From assembly GCA_025809375.1 (NCBI GenBank), contig CP099514.1:682001-746000 (forward strand): a stretch of DNA of 64,000 nt, read 5' to 3'. The notes beneath the pieces were generated by a model. The model did no database searches and had not been told where the DNA came from. It was given only the letters and a program-made list of their open reading frames with translations. Below are positions 42,615 to 52,797 of the stretch, in pieces; the stretch's first letter is position 1, and each line of letters opens with the position of its first letter. This DNA comes from Bacillus zhangzhouensis (lineage in GTDB: Bacteria > Bacillota > Bacilli > Bacillales > Bacillaceae). Both the position numbers and the translations under genes were made by a program.

Positions 42615-42788
42615 TACTTCGAACGCTGTTTACGGACGTTGTTCTGAAGTACGATGTCGTGCTGTGTTTGCTGTGTTTCTCCGTTGACCTGAGAGGCAGA
42701 ATGCTTTGCATTTGCCCATGGTTGAGGGTAAGCGGTTGTTCTTAATTGAACAAAGTCTGCCAAATACGATTTCCCATTTGAACTCATA
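42615..42788 (-). CDS. YpzG-family small protein
   Basis: 57 residues from ATG 42788. It reads MSSNGKSYLADFVQ, then YPQPWANAKHSASQVNGETQ, a pattern I associate with the YpzG-type small proteins of Bacillus, and ends NNVRKQRSK. It is basic and hydrophilic, of the type found in spores, and lies next to sspK on the same strand. No function is known. Not in the corresponding B. subtilis position as far as I recall. Confidence 0.7.
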
Positions 42789-42813
42789 TCTCAAGCACTC
42801 CCTTTGGAAAAAT

Positions 42814-42963
42814 TAGCGTTTCCCTGATGCCCTCATACGTTCCTGTGGACGAGTATTCGTTTCACCATTCGGCCTTTTAGATGCATAAGCATCTGTAGCG
42901 CCTGGTTCGCCTTCAAACTTGTGATTTACCTGATTTGGAAAACCTTTTGCTTTATTACGCATA
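42814..42963 (-). CDS. sspK: SspK, small acid-soluble spore protein K
   Basis: 49 residues. It begins [20 protein letters not shown] and ends [13 protein letters not shown], closely matching B. subtilis SspK (about 50 residues). Such minor spore proteins are made in the forespore under sigma-G. The ATG at 42963 has GGAGGG upstream. Position between yfhH and yfhJ is as in B. subtilis, where yfhI also lies here; yfhI is absent. Confidence 0.9.
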
Positions 42964-43078
42964 GTGATTCCCTCCAAACAATACAAATCATTTGCGTCTT
43001 TTGAAGACGTAAGGGTAGTATATGAAAAAAGAAGTTTTTTTAAAAAGGCACTTTCTGCTAGATAAAGGAGGAACCAAC

Positions 43079-43351
43079 ATGGAACAATACTTTGAGCGAC
43101 TAACAGAACAACTCATGGAAAAAAACAATATGCTGTCATATGACGAAGCACGTACATGGGTAGAGCTGCTTTGGAGTGATTTTGAAACGACTTATGCAAA
43201 GGCTGGTCGCAAGTATAAAGGACAGGAAACAACAGAACGAATTGTCCAAGAGTGGATCGAGAGCTACGGCGCGCAGCTGCATTTATTTCAAAATAAACAA
43301 TCAAAGGCAAACGAGCATCTGCAACAAAACAATCGAGGGCTGATTCATTAA
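43079..43351 (+). CDS. yfhJ: YfhJ, WVELL-family protein
   Basis: 90 residues from ATG 43079, seven bases after AAAGGAGG; the longer frame from 43022 has no ribosome site. The name motif is visible in [14 protein letters not shown]. An amphipathic small protein of unknown function, conserved in Bacillus next to sspK. In B. subtilis yfhK, yfhL and yfhM follow; they are missing here and csbB comes next. Confidence 0.88.
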   Translation: MEQYFERLTEQLMEKNNMLSYDEARTWVELLWSDFETTYAKAGRKYKGQETTERIVQEWIESYGAQLHLFQNKQSKANEHLQQNNRGLIH

Positions 43352-43627
43352 AACTTCCATTCATCTTTTTTAATAATTAGGAAAATATATAAATGAGCAA
43401 ATAATTTTATGAAACAATACCCAGTCTGTGATCGGAATTACAGGCTTTTTACAATGGTTAAACTTAAAATTACATTAAATTCATCCTATTGAAAATAAAA
43501 CTCTGATATAATGAAACGATTAAAGAGACATGTAATTTATGGATAATAAAAAAGGGTTTCGTTTTCTGACAAAAAAGGAATAATGAACATATCAGAATAT
43601 GTGAAAAAAGTGAAGAGAAGGTGCGAT

Positions 43628-44614
43628 ATGGAACGGGAACTGCTCTCTGTTATAATTCCTTCTTACAATGAAGGTGAAAACATCAGACGAATCTTTGAGG
43701 CACTTGAGGAAGAGTTTCGCGATTTTCATTATGACTTTGAAATCATCTTTGTGAATGATGGAAGCAAAGACAACACGCTTCAATACATGAGAGAGCTCTC
43801 TCGCAAAAGTGCAAAGGTCAAATATATTTCCTTTTCGCGTAACTTTGGAAAGGAAGCCGCTATTTTGGCAGGTCTTGAACATGCAAAAGGAGAAGCTGCG
43901 ATTATTATGGACGCCGATCTGCAGCACCCGACGTATTTAATTCATGACTTTGTCAGAGGGTATGAAGAAGGCTATCATCAAGTTATTGCCAAACGGAATC
44001 GCAAAGGCGACAGCAAGCTGCGCTCTTACTTAGCATCCATGTACTATAAGGTGATGAACAAGGTAGTAGAAGTGGACTTGCGTGATGGTGTCGGGGATTT
44101 CCGTTTAATTTCACGCCAAGCCATCGATGCATTGCTTCAGCTGAAAGAGGGAAATCGTTTTTCGAAAGGGCTTTTTTGCTGGATTGGGTTTGAAGAAAAG
44201 GTCATCTATTATGAAAATGTAGAAAGGCAGCATGGTGATACAAAATGGTCACTGAAGAAATTATTTAACTATGGCATAGATGGTGTCATTTCTTTTAACA
44301 ATCGCCCGCTGCGAATTTGTTTTTATACTGGTATACTGATCTTATTTCTCTCATTGATTTACATCGTGGCCACCTTTATTCAAATCGTCAGAACGGGCAT
44401 TATCGTGCCGGGTTATTTTACTTTAATATCGGCTGTGCTGTTCCTCGGAGGTGTCCAGCTTTTGAGTCTAGGCGTGATTGGAGAATATATTGGCCGTATC
44501 TATTATGAAACGAAAAAGAGGCCGCATTATTTAATCCAGGAATCAAATGTGATGGAGGAACAAAAGACAAGCTCAAAGGAACAAGACCGAGTATTAACGC
44601 AGTTATTTAAATAA
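43628..44614 (+). CDS. csbB: CsbB, undecaprenyl-phosphate glycosyltransferase
   Basis: 328 residues from ATG 43628 (AGAAGGTG upstream), matching the B. subtilis length of 329; an in-frame ATG at 43583 would add 15 residues. GT2 domain with LSVIIPSYNEGENI, the DxD-type MDADLQHP and VGDFRLISRQA. Two C-terminal membrane helices (LRICFYTGILILFLSLIYIV; GYFTLISAVLFLGGVQLL). It loads GlcNAc onto undecaprenyl phosphate for transfer to lipoteichoic acid by YfhO. In B. subtilis it is a sigma-B stress gene. Confidence 0.92.
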   Translation: MERELLSVIIPSYNEGENIRRIFEALEEEFRDFHYDFEIIFVNDGSKDNTLQYMRELSRKSAKVKYISFSRNFGKEAAILAGLEHAKGEAAIIMDADLQHPTYLIHDFVRGYEEGYHQVIAKRNRKGDSKLRSYLASMYYKVMNKVVEVDLRDGVGDFRLISRQAIDALLQLKEGNRFSKGLFCWIGFEEKVIYYENVERQHGDTKWSLKKLFNYGIDGVISFNNRPLRICFYTGILILFLSLIYIVATFIQIVRTGIIVPGYFTLISAVLFLGGVQLLSLGVIGEYIGRIYYETKKRPHYLIQESNVMEEQKTSSKEQDRVLTQLFK

Positions 44615-44629
44615 CGTGGAGTCAAATAA

Positions 44630-44663
44630 CCGGCAAGCGTGAATCGCTTGCTGGGTTGTTTTG
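44630..44663 (+). terminator. hairpin terminator after csbB
   Basis: CCGGCAAGCG pairs with CGCTTGCTGG, followed by GTTGTTTTGTTTT. It may be leaky, allowing some read-through into yfhO. Confidence 0.65.
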
Positions 44664-44701
44664 TTTTCAAAGAACAGTGAATCTTTTTGGAAAGGATTTA
44701 G

Positions 44702-47296
44702 ATGATGAAACGTAGATGGATAATCATAGGAATATGCCTCATTCTCGCTTTATTAGGACACTCCTTTTTCTTATATGAATATACGCAAGGCCGATACATG
44801 ACAGGAGATGGAGACGGGATCTCACAAATGCTCCCATTTAAAAAGCTGCTTTACGATGAATACGTCAAAGGGAACTTCTTTTATTCCTATCAATTTGGGC
44901 TAGGCGGCGGTACATATACGCAATTAGGTTATTATTTCACAACGTCGACGGTCTTTATGGTGACAGCCGCAGTCGTCTGGCTGATGAATGCGCTACATCT
45001 CATCCAGTCAACGGACATTCATTTCTGGGCAAATGCCGTCATTTGGCTGAGTGTGCTCAAGCTGACGCTTATTCTTTTCATCGCTTACCGTGTGCTCTTT
45101 TCAATGGTCCAGCATAGGCTGAGTGCATTAACAGGTGCCGCAATCTACGGATTGTCTATTGTGTATTTTCGGCATCAAACATTTTGGGAGTTTTTCACCG
45201 ACAGCATGATGTGGCTACCGCTGCTTGTGCTTGGGATTGAACGGATTTTCAAAACAGGTAAGCCGGCTTGGTTTATTTTGGCGTGCAGCCTGATGCTCAT
45301 CAACAACTTTTACTTTGCTTATATTCATTTTATCTTTTTAGCGATCTATCTTGTCTTCAGGTATATCATCAAGCTTCGAAGTGAGGAGCATGGTTGGAAG
45401 GTACTCTGGACGCTGGCGATTTCTACGCTGTTATCCTTTGGAATCAGTGCCGCCTTTTTTGTCCCGTCTGTTTACGGCTTTCTAAATAATATAAGACCGC
45501 CTTATGAACAGGCCATTCCTTGGTTCGAGCTGCATGATCATCTGCTGTTTACAAGCAGGGTGTACTTATTACCTGTGATCTTTCTCATCTGTATGTTCCT
45601 CGTTCCGCTTTACCGTAACAGGTGGTTTTTCATGTTCACTTCGATCAGCGTTCTGCTCATTGTTTTTCACTACAGCCCAAAGATGGCGAGCGTGTTTAAT
45701 GGTTTTTCAGCACCGCAGTATAGGTTTGAATACATTCTTGCCTTTACAGTTGGAGCGGTCGTTGCCATCACGATTAAGCATATCGCACAAATCGAGTGGA
45801 AGTGGAAAAAACGTGCGGTCTTAGGCGCCTGGATTGTGTTCCTTCTCACTGTCTTCTTGTCAGAACGAGCAAAGGGAAACATGGATATCGTTGTGTGTAC
45901 AGGCATAGCACTGCTGGTAATCAGCTTGTTCTTCCTATGGATGCATGCAGAAAAGCGCCAGCACTTTCGTCTCTTTTCAGCTGTGCTTATTGCTTTTAGC
46001 TTACTGACAGCAAATGTGTATCAGCAGGGATACTTATCTGAAAGAAGCAATATCAAGGAAGTATCAGATACGTATATGAAAAGTGAAGCGTATGCTGGAC
46101 CAGAGCAAATGAAGCTCATTAAGCAGATTCAAAGCCGCTCCTTAAAAGATCCGCTTGCCCGCATTGATTGGATGAACGGCGTGCGCAACAATACCCCGTT
46201 ATTTGAAGGTTTTCAAGGCATGAGTGTGTATTCAAGTATATTAAATAAACATTTGCTCCATTTCTACTGGAATGACCTGCAAATTGATATGGGGCGGGAA
46301 AGTGTCAGCCGCTATGCAACAATGGGGGACAGGGCGAATTTATACAGCTTGACCTACGGAAAGTATTATATGAGAAACAAGATGATGCCTTACTCACCGC
46401 CAGCTTATTTTAAGCCAATATTGGAAAGCGAGCATTATGAAGTGTATGAAAATACACGGCCGCTGCCATTTGCAAGAACAACAAGCACCGTTTATTCAGA
46501 AGAATCCTTAAAGGATGCCTCAGCACTTGATAGGGAGCATGCGATGCTACAAGGTGTGATTTTAGACAAAAAAGGAAACGCTGAAATTGAGCACGCACCA
46601 GATCGAGTGAAGGATACAAATATTCATACGGAACAAGCCGTATACGAACATGGTGTGCTTGATGTATATGGAGAAACAGGCGGTCTGAATATCACGTTGC
46701 CAGATGATATGGCCGGCGCTGGGGATGTGTATGTGAGCTTCTATGTGAAGCGGACAGACCGTAACGAAGGATTTCAGTTATCTGTTGATAACTATGTCAC
46801 CTCACGAAAAAGCAATACATCCATCTATAAAACAGGCGTCAATGAAGTGACGATTCGAGTCCCTGCGGAAAAAATCCTTTCCATTCGAGTACCAAAAGGG
46901 ACATACGAGCTCAATCACCTGAAGCTGTATCAAGAGCCTTACCGCGTCCTAGAGAAAGCATATGAAAAAGAAAAACAGGATGATGGTAGCCAGCAAGTAA
47001 AGCTTAAAAATAACCGCTTTACGATTTCATATGATAACAAGCAAGGCGATGACTACATGATTCTGCCTGTTCCATATGAAAAAGGCTGGGAGCTCACAGT
47101 AAACGGTCAGCAGACCGATATTGAACAAGCCAATTACGCCTTTATCGGTTTCCCAATAGAAAAAGGCAAAAACGAGATTGTGCTAACCTACTATCCGCCT
47201 TATATCGGAATTCTTGCGTTGATTTCACTAATCAGTTTGATTGTTGCAATTCTATATGCGCGGAGAAAACATAAGAAACACCACTTTTCATCATAA
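44702..47296 (+). CDS. yfhO: YfhO, lipoteichoic acid glycosyltransferase (GT-C type membrane protein)
   Basis: 864 residues, close to the 861 of B. subtilis YfhO. About 12-14 membrane helices in the first 460 residues, with an acidic loop near residue 33 (TGDGDGISQMLPFK) as in GT-C enzymes. A large extracytoplasmic domain (about 460-830) and a last helix with a basic tail follow. It takes the sugar from the CsbB product and attaches it to lipoteichoic acid outside the membrane. Encoded directly after csbB. Confidence 0.92.
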   Translation: MMKRRWIIIGICLILALLGHSFFLYEYTQGRYMTGDGDGISQMLPFKKLLYDEYVKGNFFYSYQFGLGGGTYTQLGYYFTTSTVFMVTAAVVWLMNALHLIQSTDIHFWANAVIWLSVLKLTLILFIAYRVLFSMVQHRLSALTGAAIYGLSIVYFRHQTFWEFFTDSMMWLPLLVLGIERIFKTGKPAWFILACSLMLINNFYFAYIHFIFLAIYLVFRYIIKLRSEEHGWKVLWTLAISTLLSFGISAAFFVPSVYGFLNNIRPPYEQAIPWFELHDHLLFTSRVYLLPVIFLICMFLVPLYRNRWFFMFTSISVLLIVFHYSPKMASVFNGFSAPQYRFEYILAFTVGAVVAITIKHIAQIEWKWKKRAVLGAWIVFLLTVFLSERAKGNMDIVVCTGIALLVISLFFLWMHAEKRQHFRLFSAVLIAFSLLTANVYQQGYLSERSNIKEVSDTYMKSEAYAGPEQMKLIKQIQSRSLKDPLARIDWMNGVRNNTPLFEGFQGMSVYSSILNKHLLHFYWNDLQIDMGRESVSRYATMGDRANLYSLTYGKYYMRNKMMPYSPPAYFKPILESEHYEVYENTRPLPFARTTSTVYSEESLKDASALDREHAMLQGVILDKKGNAEIEHAPDRVKDTNIHTEQAVYEHGVLDVYGETGGLNITLPDDMAGAGDVYVSFYVKRTDRNEGFQLSVDNYVTSRKSNTSIYKTGVNEVTIRVPAEKILSIRVPKGTYELNHLKLYQEPYRVLEKAYEKEKQDDGSQQVKLKNNRFTISYDNKQGDDYMILPVPYEKGWELTVNGQQTDIEQANYAFIGFPIEKGKNEIVLTYYPPYIGILALISLISLIVAILYARRKHKKHHFSS

Positions 47297-47309
47297 GTGG
47301 TGTTTTTTT
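47277..47309 (+). terminator. rho-independent terminator of yfhO
   Basis: AAACACCACTT pairs with AAGTGGTGTTT across an eight-base loop, with a T run; it overlaps the yfhO stop. Confidence 0.85.
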
Positions 47310-47361
47310 ATCTGTCTCATCACTGGTGGAGAACCATTTGACGTTAAACAAAAAAAGCATG

Positions 47362-47535
47362 CAGCGTGTAGACAAACCCTCGCATTCTTTGTCAGTCCTG
47401 CGCGCTGGTGCTCACGAATGTCCAATTCGTCCGCGCCAGTGCTCGTCCTTCCTAGGGCTGCAAAGGTTTTCTATCACGCTAAAAGAAGACAAAGGGCTAA
47501 AATCAATATCATTTTAGCTCTTTGTCAACAATCTG
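47362..47535. repeat. dispersed intergenic repeat, copy 2 (174 bp)
   Basis: Same orientation as the copy at 42406-42581, which it matches from CAGCGTGTAG to CAACAATCTG with scattered substitutions and two single-base gaps. The pentamer GCATG flanks it on both sides (47357-47361 and 47536-47540). It follows the yfhO terminator and is not part of a gene. Confidence 0.8.
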
Positions 47536-47542
47536 GCATGAT

Positions 47543-47819
47543 CATTATGAACACTCCATTGAATGGGTACAATCGCTAATGGACATAACAGACAAAGAGT
47601 GGCGCAAGAGCGATCGCTGATAAAAAAACGGAGCATTGCGGAGATCATCGCACATTTCGTTCGGTGGGATGAATTGATTTTACACGATCGTCTAAAGGCA
47701 TTTTGGATCAAGCGTTCCCGAAGGTACCTGATGTGCATGAAATGAATCAACAGCCAGCCGAAAAAGCAAGAAAGGAAATCTCCACATGCATCTTTTCATC
47801 GACTTTGACAAACGAGTAA
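47543..47819 (+). pseudogene. DinB-like protein, fragment with frameshifts
   Basis: Three frames join into one protein-like sequence: HYEHSIEWVQSLMDITDKEW, then SIAEIIAHFVRWDELILHD, then VPDVHEMNQQPAEKARKEI. This is the pattern of DinB/DfsB-type four-helix proteins (IAEIIxHxxxWD). Shifts lie near 47618 and 47707. It follows directly on repeat copy 2. Confidence 0.6.
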
Positions 47820-48067
47820 AAAAGAAGCAGCGTTTTCCGCTTATACTCGATCATCAAGAAGTGAAAGATCCTGGTCAAATAATACGTATGAAGCCGTGCT
47901 TTTTAACCAGAAAGATTTAGGGGAGCATCTGCAAACAAAAAATGGTTTTAACCCAAATCTATGTCGAAGGTCAAACGATGAAGGAAATAGCCGATCAGTT
48001 AGGCGAATCCAGACAAAACATCTCAAATTACATAAAAAAGACTCGCTCACACAGAGCCGAGTCTTAA
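47786..48067 (+). pseudogene. sigma-factor-like helix-turn-helix protein, fragment
   Basis: Pieces in different frames (KKKQRFPLILDHQEVKDPG; YEAVLFNQKDLGEHL; then from ATG 47942 TQIYVEGQTMKEIADQLGES) together resemble the end of a small sigma-70-like protein, with the region 4 helix-turn-helix complete. The 41-residue last piece is open but is unlikely to be a gene of its own. It ends inside the yfhP terminator. Confidence 0.5.
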
Positions 48068-48075
48068 TTTTTTTT
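48034..48075. terminator. bidirectional terminator at the end of yfhP
   Basis: AAGACTCG at 48039-48046 pairs with CGAGTCTT at 48058-48065, with A and T runs outside. The yfhP stop codon lies in its loop. Confidence 0.8.
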
Positions 48076-49027
48076 GCAGTTTTTCTTCACTGAAAATCCA
48101 GCCGGTATAGGAATTTTTGATTTGGTGGTCCATGTCAATATGGCAGATCGCAACAAAAGGATAATGACCTTTGCTGCGGTAGCGCAAATCAATGAACCGT
48201 ACCTCATAATGATCCTTGTATTTATCCACTTCCCACCGGTAGACAGGGGAGAAGGAGAGAAAGGCTGAAATGTTTTCATCTTGTTTGGCAATTTTCATAA
48301 TCTCGGTGTCAGGGACCGGCACACGGTTAAAGGTGTCTAAAATGACAATTTCTCCATTCATGCTGCGCCCCACATGGAAAGAAGATTTACATTTTACGGC
48401 AATGCGCCATTGTCTGAACTTCATTGTAGGCGAGATAATAATGTCTTCAATTTCATCGAATCGTGCACGCAGCTGGCGTTTAATCTGAAGCTGCATGATG
48501 ACCCTGACGATATAGTAACAGAAAATCACCGCATACAGCGTAATGAACGTATAGCCGGGATGCCCGCCAATCGCCCAAACGACAATGGCGACAAGGTGTG
48601 TAAAAAAGATAAATGGATCAAACGTATTAATGATCCCAAGCGCTACCCACTTCTTTGAAAATGGACGAATGGCCTGCGTACCGTATGCATTGAAAATATC
48701 GACAAACACATGAAGCACAACGGCTAATAGTGTCCATAACCAGAGATGGAGTAAATTTGCCCCAGGCACAAATGGGAAAATCACAGCCGGAATCAGCAAT
48801 GACCAGAACAGTACAGCTGGAATGGAATGTGTAAATCCCCGGTGATTCCTTATATAAACCGCATTATTTTTTAGTTTTAGCACCGTATCAATGTCTGGTG
48901 CTTGAGAGCCGGCGATTGTCGCGACCATCACGGCGTGTGTCATATGTGGATCTGCGCTGACGGCTGGATCTAATAGTGCAAGTCCCCCAAGAGAAATGCC
49001 CATTACTACATGAGTACCAGTGTCCAA
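48047..49027 (-). CDS. yfhP: YfhP, membrane-bound metal-dependent hydrolase family (YdjM type)
   Basis: 326 residues. N-terminal half with four to five membrane helices and the family's metal-binding pattern: GTHVVMGISLG, SQAPDIDTVLK, HRGFTHSIPAV, VLHVFVDIFNAYG. The C-terminal 150 residues are soluble. The family is related to YdjM/LexA-regulated membrane proteins; in B. subtilis YfhP is suggested to influence yfhQ-yfhR expression, from old annotation only. Divergent from mutY. Confidence 0.88.
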   Translation of the reverse strand: MDTGTHVVMGISLGGLALLDPAVSADPHMTHAVMVATIAGSQAPDIDTVLKLKNNAVYIRNHRGFTHSIPAVLFWSLLIPAVIFPFVPGANLLHLWLWTLLAVVLHVFVDIFNAYGTQAIRPFSKKWVALGIINTFDPFIFFTHLVAIVVWAIGGHPGYTFITLYAVIFCYYIVRVIMQLQIKRQLRARFDEIEDIIISPTMKFRQWRIAVKCKSSFHVGRSMNGEIVILDTFNRVPVPDTEIMKIAKQDENISAFLSFSPVYRWEVDKYKDHYEVRFIDLRYRSKGHYPFVAICHIDMDHQIKNSYTGWIFSEEKLQKKLRLGSV

Positions 49028-49218
49028 TTGATTACCTCCTAGTTGTCATGCTTAGGAACAATCATACAAAGTATACGTCTTCATTCAAGACTATGTGCAA
49101 AATCACTTTTGCTTTGTTCAGATTTAATGTAACATGTTAACGTATCTACAAACAGTATACAACAAATAAAGTTCATTTCAGAACGTTAGCCCTCGGTCCA
49201 ATGAGAAGGAGTATAGAT

Positions 49219-50319
49219 ATGAAAGACATTCAAGAAAAGCTGGACCGCAAAGATATTGCGGGCTTTCAGCATGATTTAATTGATTGGTATGAAAAAGAAC
49301 AACGAACACTGCCATGGCGTGAAAATCAAGATCCATACCGTGTCTGGGTATCAGAAGTGATGCTTCAGCAAACGAGAGTGGATACGGTCATTCCGTACTT
49401 CAACCAGTTTATGGAGCAATTCCCGACAGTGAAGGATCTCGCTTTGGCTGACGAAGAAAAGGTCATGAAAGCATGGGAAGGTCTTGGCTACTACTCAAGA
49501 GTGCGTAATTTACAGGCAGCTGCGAAAGAAGTATATGAATCATACGGGGGCATTGTCCCCGATACGAAAGAGCAATTTTCAAAGCTCAAAGGTGTAGGCC
49601 CGTATACGAGCGGCGCAGTGTTGAGTATCGCCTATAACAAGCCATACCCTGCGGTAGACGGCAACGTTATGAGGGTCATTTCTCGTATTTTGTCCGTATG
49701 GGATGATATTGCAAAACCAAAAACGAGAAACATTTTTGAATTTGCTGTCGATCACCTCATTTCCCGGGAAAAGCCGTCAGAATTTAATCAAGGGCTGATG
49801 GAGCTTGGTGCGCTCATTTGCACTCCAACATCCCCTGCCTGCCTCATTTGTCCCGTGAACATGCATTGCTCGGCACTCGAGGAAGGCGTTCAGCATGAGC
49901 TTCCAGTGAAAAGCAAAAAGAAAAAGCCGACTGCGAAATCAATGGCAGCAGCGGTGTTATTTGATGACGCAGGCAACCTCTATATTCATAAGCGTCCAAG
50001 TACAGGACTTCTTGCGAATTTGTGGGAATTCCCTAACACGGAAACCATGAAGGGAAGAAAAACGGAAAAAGAGCAGCTGATTGATTTCTTAAAAGAGGAG
50101 GCGGGTGTACAAGCGGAGCTTGGTGATTTAGAAGGCACCATTCAGCATGTATTTACCCACCTCATCTGGAATATTTCAGTTTTCTTTGGACGAGTTACCT
50201 CTGAATCTGATGACACGATACTGAAAAAAGTCACAACAGAAGACTTTGAGGCGTATGCTTTGCCAGTCTCACACCAAAAAATTTGGAAGCTTGCACTTGA
50301 GCAGCCTAGTCGTATTTAA
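49219..50319 (+). CDS. mutY: MutY, adenine DNA glycosylase
   Basis: 366 residues from ATG 49219, five bases after AAGGAGTATAGAT's core; an in-frame ATG at 49201 lies before the ribosome site. HhH-GPD domain with catalytic Glu in [18 protein letters not shown] and Asp in [16 protein letters not shown], helix-hairpin-helix [13 protein letters not shown]. The Fe-S cluster is Cys-x6-Cys-x2-Cys-x5-Cys ([17 protein letters not shown]). The C-terminal NUDIX-like domain recognises 8-oxoG. Removes A paired with 8-oxoG. Equivalent to B. subtilis yfhQ. Confidence 0.95.
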   Translation: MKDIQEKLDRKDIAGFQHDLIDWYEKEQRTLPWRENQDPYRVWVSEVMLQQTRVDTVIPYFNQFMEQFPTVKDLALADEEKVMKAWEGLGYYSRVRNLQAAAKEVYESYGGIVPDTKEQFSKLKGVGPYTSGAVLSIAYNKPYPAVDGNVMRVISRILSVWDDIAKPKTRNIFEFAVDHLISREKPSEFNQGLMELGALICTPTSPACLICPVNMHCSALEEGVQHELPVKSKKKKPTAKSMAAAVLFDDAGNLYIHKRPSTGLLANLWEFPNTETMKGRKTEKEQLIDFLKEEAGVQAELGDLEGTIQHVFTHLIWNISVFFGRVTSESDDTILKKVTTEDFEAYALPVSHQKIWKLALEQPSRI

Positions 50320-50530
50320 CCGTTGTACCGTGGGTATAATCAGCTTCATTTCTGTGCAGACCCCCACGGTCTTCAATTTCAGAAATGATTTCTCGATACT
50401 TAGATTGCCCTTCTTCGTTCAAATAAGGTAAAATTTGTTGGAAAGCATGATGAAAGTAAGCAAGCTCAGTATCTTTCCATTGATCTTTGGACATCATGCC
50501 GAGCTGGCTTAAATCGCGTCCGACATACAT
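50306..50530 (-). CDS. yfhS: YfhS, small conserved protein
   Basis: 74 residues, the length of B. subtilis YfhS, overlapping the 3' end of mutY by 14 bases on the other strand. ATG 50530 with GGAGGTTAC upstream. It has [19 protein letters not shown] and ends HGTTVKYD. Reported in B. subtilis as sporulation-expressed, but its function is unknown. Confidence 0.85.
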   Translation of the reverse strand: MYVGRDLSQLGMMSKDQWKDTELAYFHHAFQQILPYLNEEGQSKYREIISEIEDRGGLHRNEADYTHGTTVKYD

Positions 50531-50606
50531 GAATGTAACCTCCTAATAGGAATTTTTCCTACTAGTGTGAAGCGAATGGACGAAAACTATTCAAATCAGG
50601 AGATGA

Positions 50607-51365
<759 letters not shown>

Positions 51366-51373
51366 AAAAATCA

Positions 51374-51404
51374 TGAATAGGATGTACACCTTCTGCACAA
51401 AATA
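51374..51404 (+). promoter_or_regulatory. possible forespore promoter of sspE
   Basis: TGAATA at 51374-51379 and CAAAATA at 51398-51404 with 18 bases between resemble the sigma-G consensus. The site is 20-odd bases ahead of the sspE start. Confidence 0.45.
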
Positions 51405-51425
51405 ATGTGCGTGGAGGTGATAATG

Positions 51426-51590
51426 ATGGATCAACAACAAAACAAAACAAACGCACAACAAGTGAAGAAACAAAACCAAGCTGCTGCACAAGGTGGTCAA
51501 TACGGCACTGAATTTGCTAGCGAGACTGACGCACAGCACGTAAAAAAATACAACCAAAAAGCTGAGCAAAACAAACAACAAAACAGCTAA
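51426..51590 (+). CDS. sspE: SspE, gamma-type small acid-soluble spore protein (short form)
   Basis: 54 residues from ATG 51426, six bases after GGAGGTG; ATG 51423 is also possible. Gln/Asn/Lys-rich, with TNAQQVKKQNQAAAQGGQYG, one TEFASETDAQHV site and the ending AEQNKQQNS. B. subtilis SspE has 84 residues and two FGTEFASET units; here one unit is missing. It is the main amino-acid store in the spore, degraded at germination. Confidence 0.92.
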   Translation: MDQQQNKTNAQQVKKQNQAAAQGGQYGTEFASETDAQHVKKYNQKAEQNKQQNS

Positions 51591-51606
51591 TCACTGAAAC
51601 AAAGGG

Positions 51607-51640
51607 AAGCACTTCATATACGAATGAAGTGTTTTTCTTT
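51607..51640 (+). terminator. rho-independent terminator of sspE
   Basis: ACACTTCAT-type stem (GCACTTCAT with ATGAAGTGT) and T run. Confidence 0.85.
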
Positions 51641-51764
51641 TTGCCTTTCACCGCCATCCGACAAAACCAGTAAAACCTCTACATAAACAGTCAAAGGATT
51701 TCTTCCTTCTTTCAAGAAATGGTATACAGACAAAAAGTGGATTTGATGAAAAGGGAGGAGTTAG

Positions 51765-52025
51765 ATGTCTGATTTCGATCAGCTTGTAAAAGAACAAATG
51801 CAGCTCATGGATCAGCTGCTCGATGTGCAGGGAGAACTCGATTTATGCTTAGAAACAGAAAAACAATTGCTGCAGGATGAAAAAAAAGAAGAGTGGCACA
51901 GGCTTTGTGATCAGATCAAACAGAAACGTAAGGAACTGCAAAAAGTGCAAACCTTATTTACAAAACAGACAGAAGAGGTTATTCATTCATATAAACAGAT
52001 GGAAAATAATTCTAGCTTGATGTAA
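51765..52025 (+). CDS. ygaB: YgaB, small coiled-coil protein
   Basis: 86 residues, ATG after GGGAGGAGTTAG. Almost entirely a charged coiled coil (QLMDQLLDVQGELDLCLETE, then KQKRKELQKVQ). Length and position match B. subtilis YgaB. Function unknown. Confidence 0.88.
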   Translation: MSDFDQLVKEQMQLMDQLLDVQGELDLCLETEKQLLQDEKKEEWHRLCDQIKQKRKELQKVQTLFTKQTEEVIHSYKQMENNSSLM

Positions 52026-52172
52026 GTTAGTGTGCCGTTCAATTGGGTTGAATGGCTTTTTCATTTCATTTTTTATCTATGTAACGGTATAATATAATAG
52101 AGACAAGTTTAGTTGGGAAATTAGGTCTTTGGACTGTTAGGTTTGTTTGTTATAGAAAGTAGGGGAGAAAAT

Positions 52173-52703
52173 ATGGGCTATCCCAAGGAAGGAGAAACCA
52201 TCCAAATTCAAAGTTATAAACATAATGGCTTGATCCACAGGATTTGGAATGAAACCACCATTCTGAAAGCAACGGAATTGTGTATCATTGGTGCAAACGA
52301 CCGTACAATGGTGACTGAATCCGACGGCCGTACTTGGATGACGAGAGAACCGGCTATTTGCTATTTCCATGCAAAACAATGGTTTAATGTAATTGGGATG
52401 CTTAGAGATGATGGGGTCTATTATTACTGTAACATCAGCTCTCCTTTTGCGACAGATGATGAGGCAATTAAGTATATTGATTACGATTTAGACGTCAAAG
52501 TTTTTCCAGACATGACGTACAATATTTTGGATGAGGATGAATATGCAGATCATAAGAGGCAGATGAATTATCCAAAAGAAATCGATAGTATCTTAAGAGA
52601 GCATCTGAATACATTACTTCATTGGATTCATCAGCGGAAAGGTCCGTTTGCTCCTGAATTTGTGGATATGTGGTATGAACGATTTTTACATTATACAAAA
52701 TAA
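52173..52703 (+). CDS. ygaC: YgaC, DUF402-family protein (nucleoside phosphatase-like)
   Basis: 176 residues from ATG 52173, six bases after GGGGAG; same length and N-terminus ([12 protein letters not shown]) as B. subtilis YgaC. DUF402 beta-barrel with [23 protein letters not shown] and [21 protein letters not shown], and the acidic metal site [12 protein letters not shown]. Related staphylococcal enzymes hydrolyse nucleoside tri- and diphosphates; the role here is inferred from the family. Confidence 0.9.
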   Translation: MGYPKEGETIQIQSYKHNGLIHRIWNETTILKATELCIIGANDRTMVTESDGRTWMTREPAICYFHAKQWFNVIGMLRDDGVYYYCNISSPFATDDEAIKYIDYDLDVKVFPDMTYNILDEDEYADHKRQMNYPKEIDSILREHLNTLLHWIHQRKGPFAPEFVDMWYERFLHYTK

Positions 52704-52715
52704 GCAAGAGCATAC

Positions 52716-52750
52716 AAAAACCTGTTTGGCTTATAGGCTAACAGGTTTTT
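52716..52750 (+). terminator. rho-independent terminator of ygaC
   Basis: AAAAACCTGTT pairs with AACAGGTTTTT across a 13-base loop. Confidence 0.85.
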
Positions 52751-52797
52751 GAATGCATACGGATAAGAGGCACTGATAGATTGGGAAGGAGATTTAC

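Noticed and set aside
42446..42745. 99-codon plus-strand frame across the dispersed repeat
   Set aside because: It runs through the repeat, a terminator and the antisense of the YpzG-type gene; the frame is not kept in the second repeat copy.
47895..48093. 65-codon frame as an independent gene
   Set aside because: It is one frame of the broken sigma-like gene and runs through the yfhP terminator.
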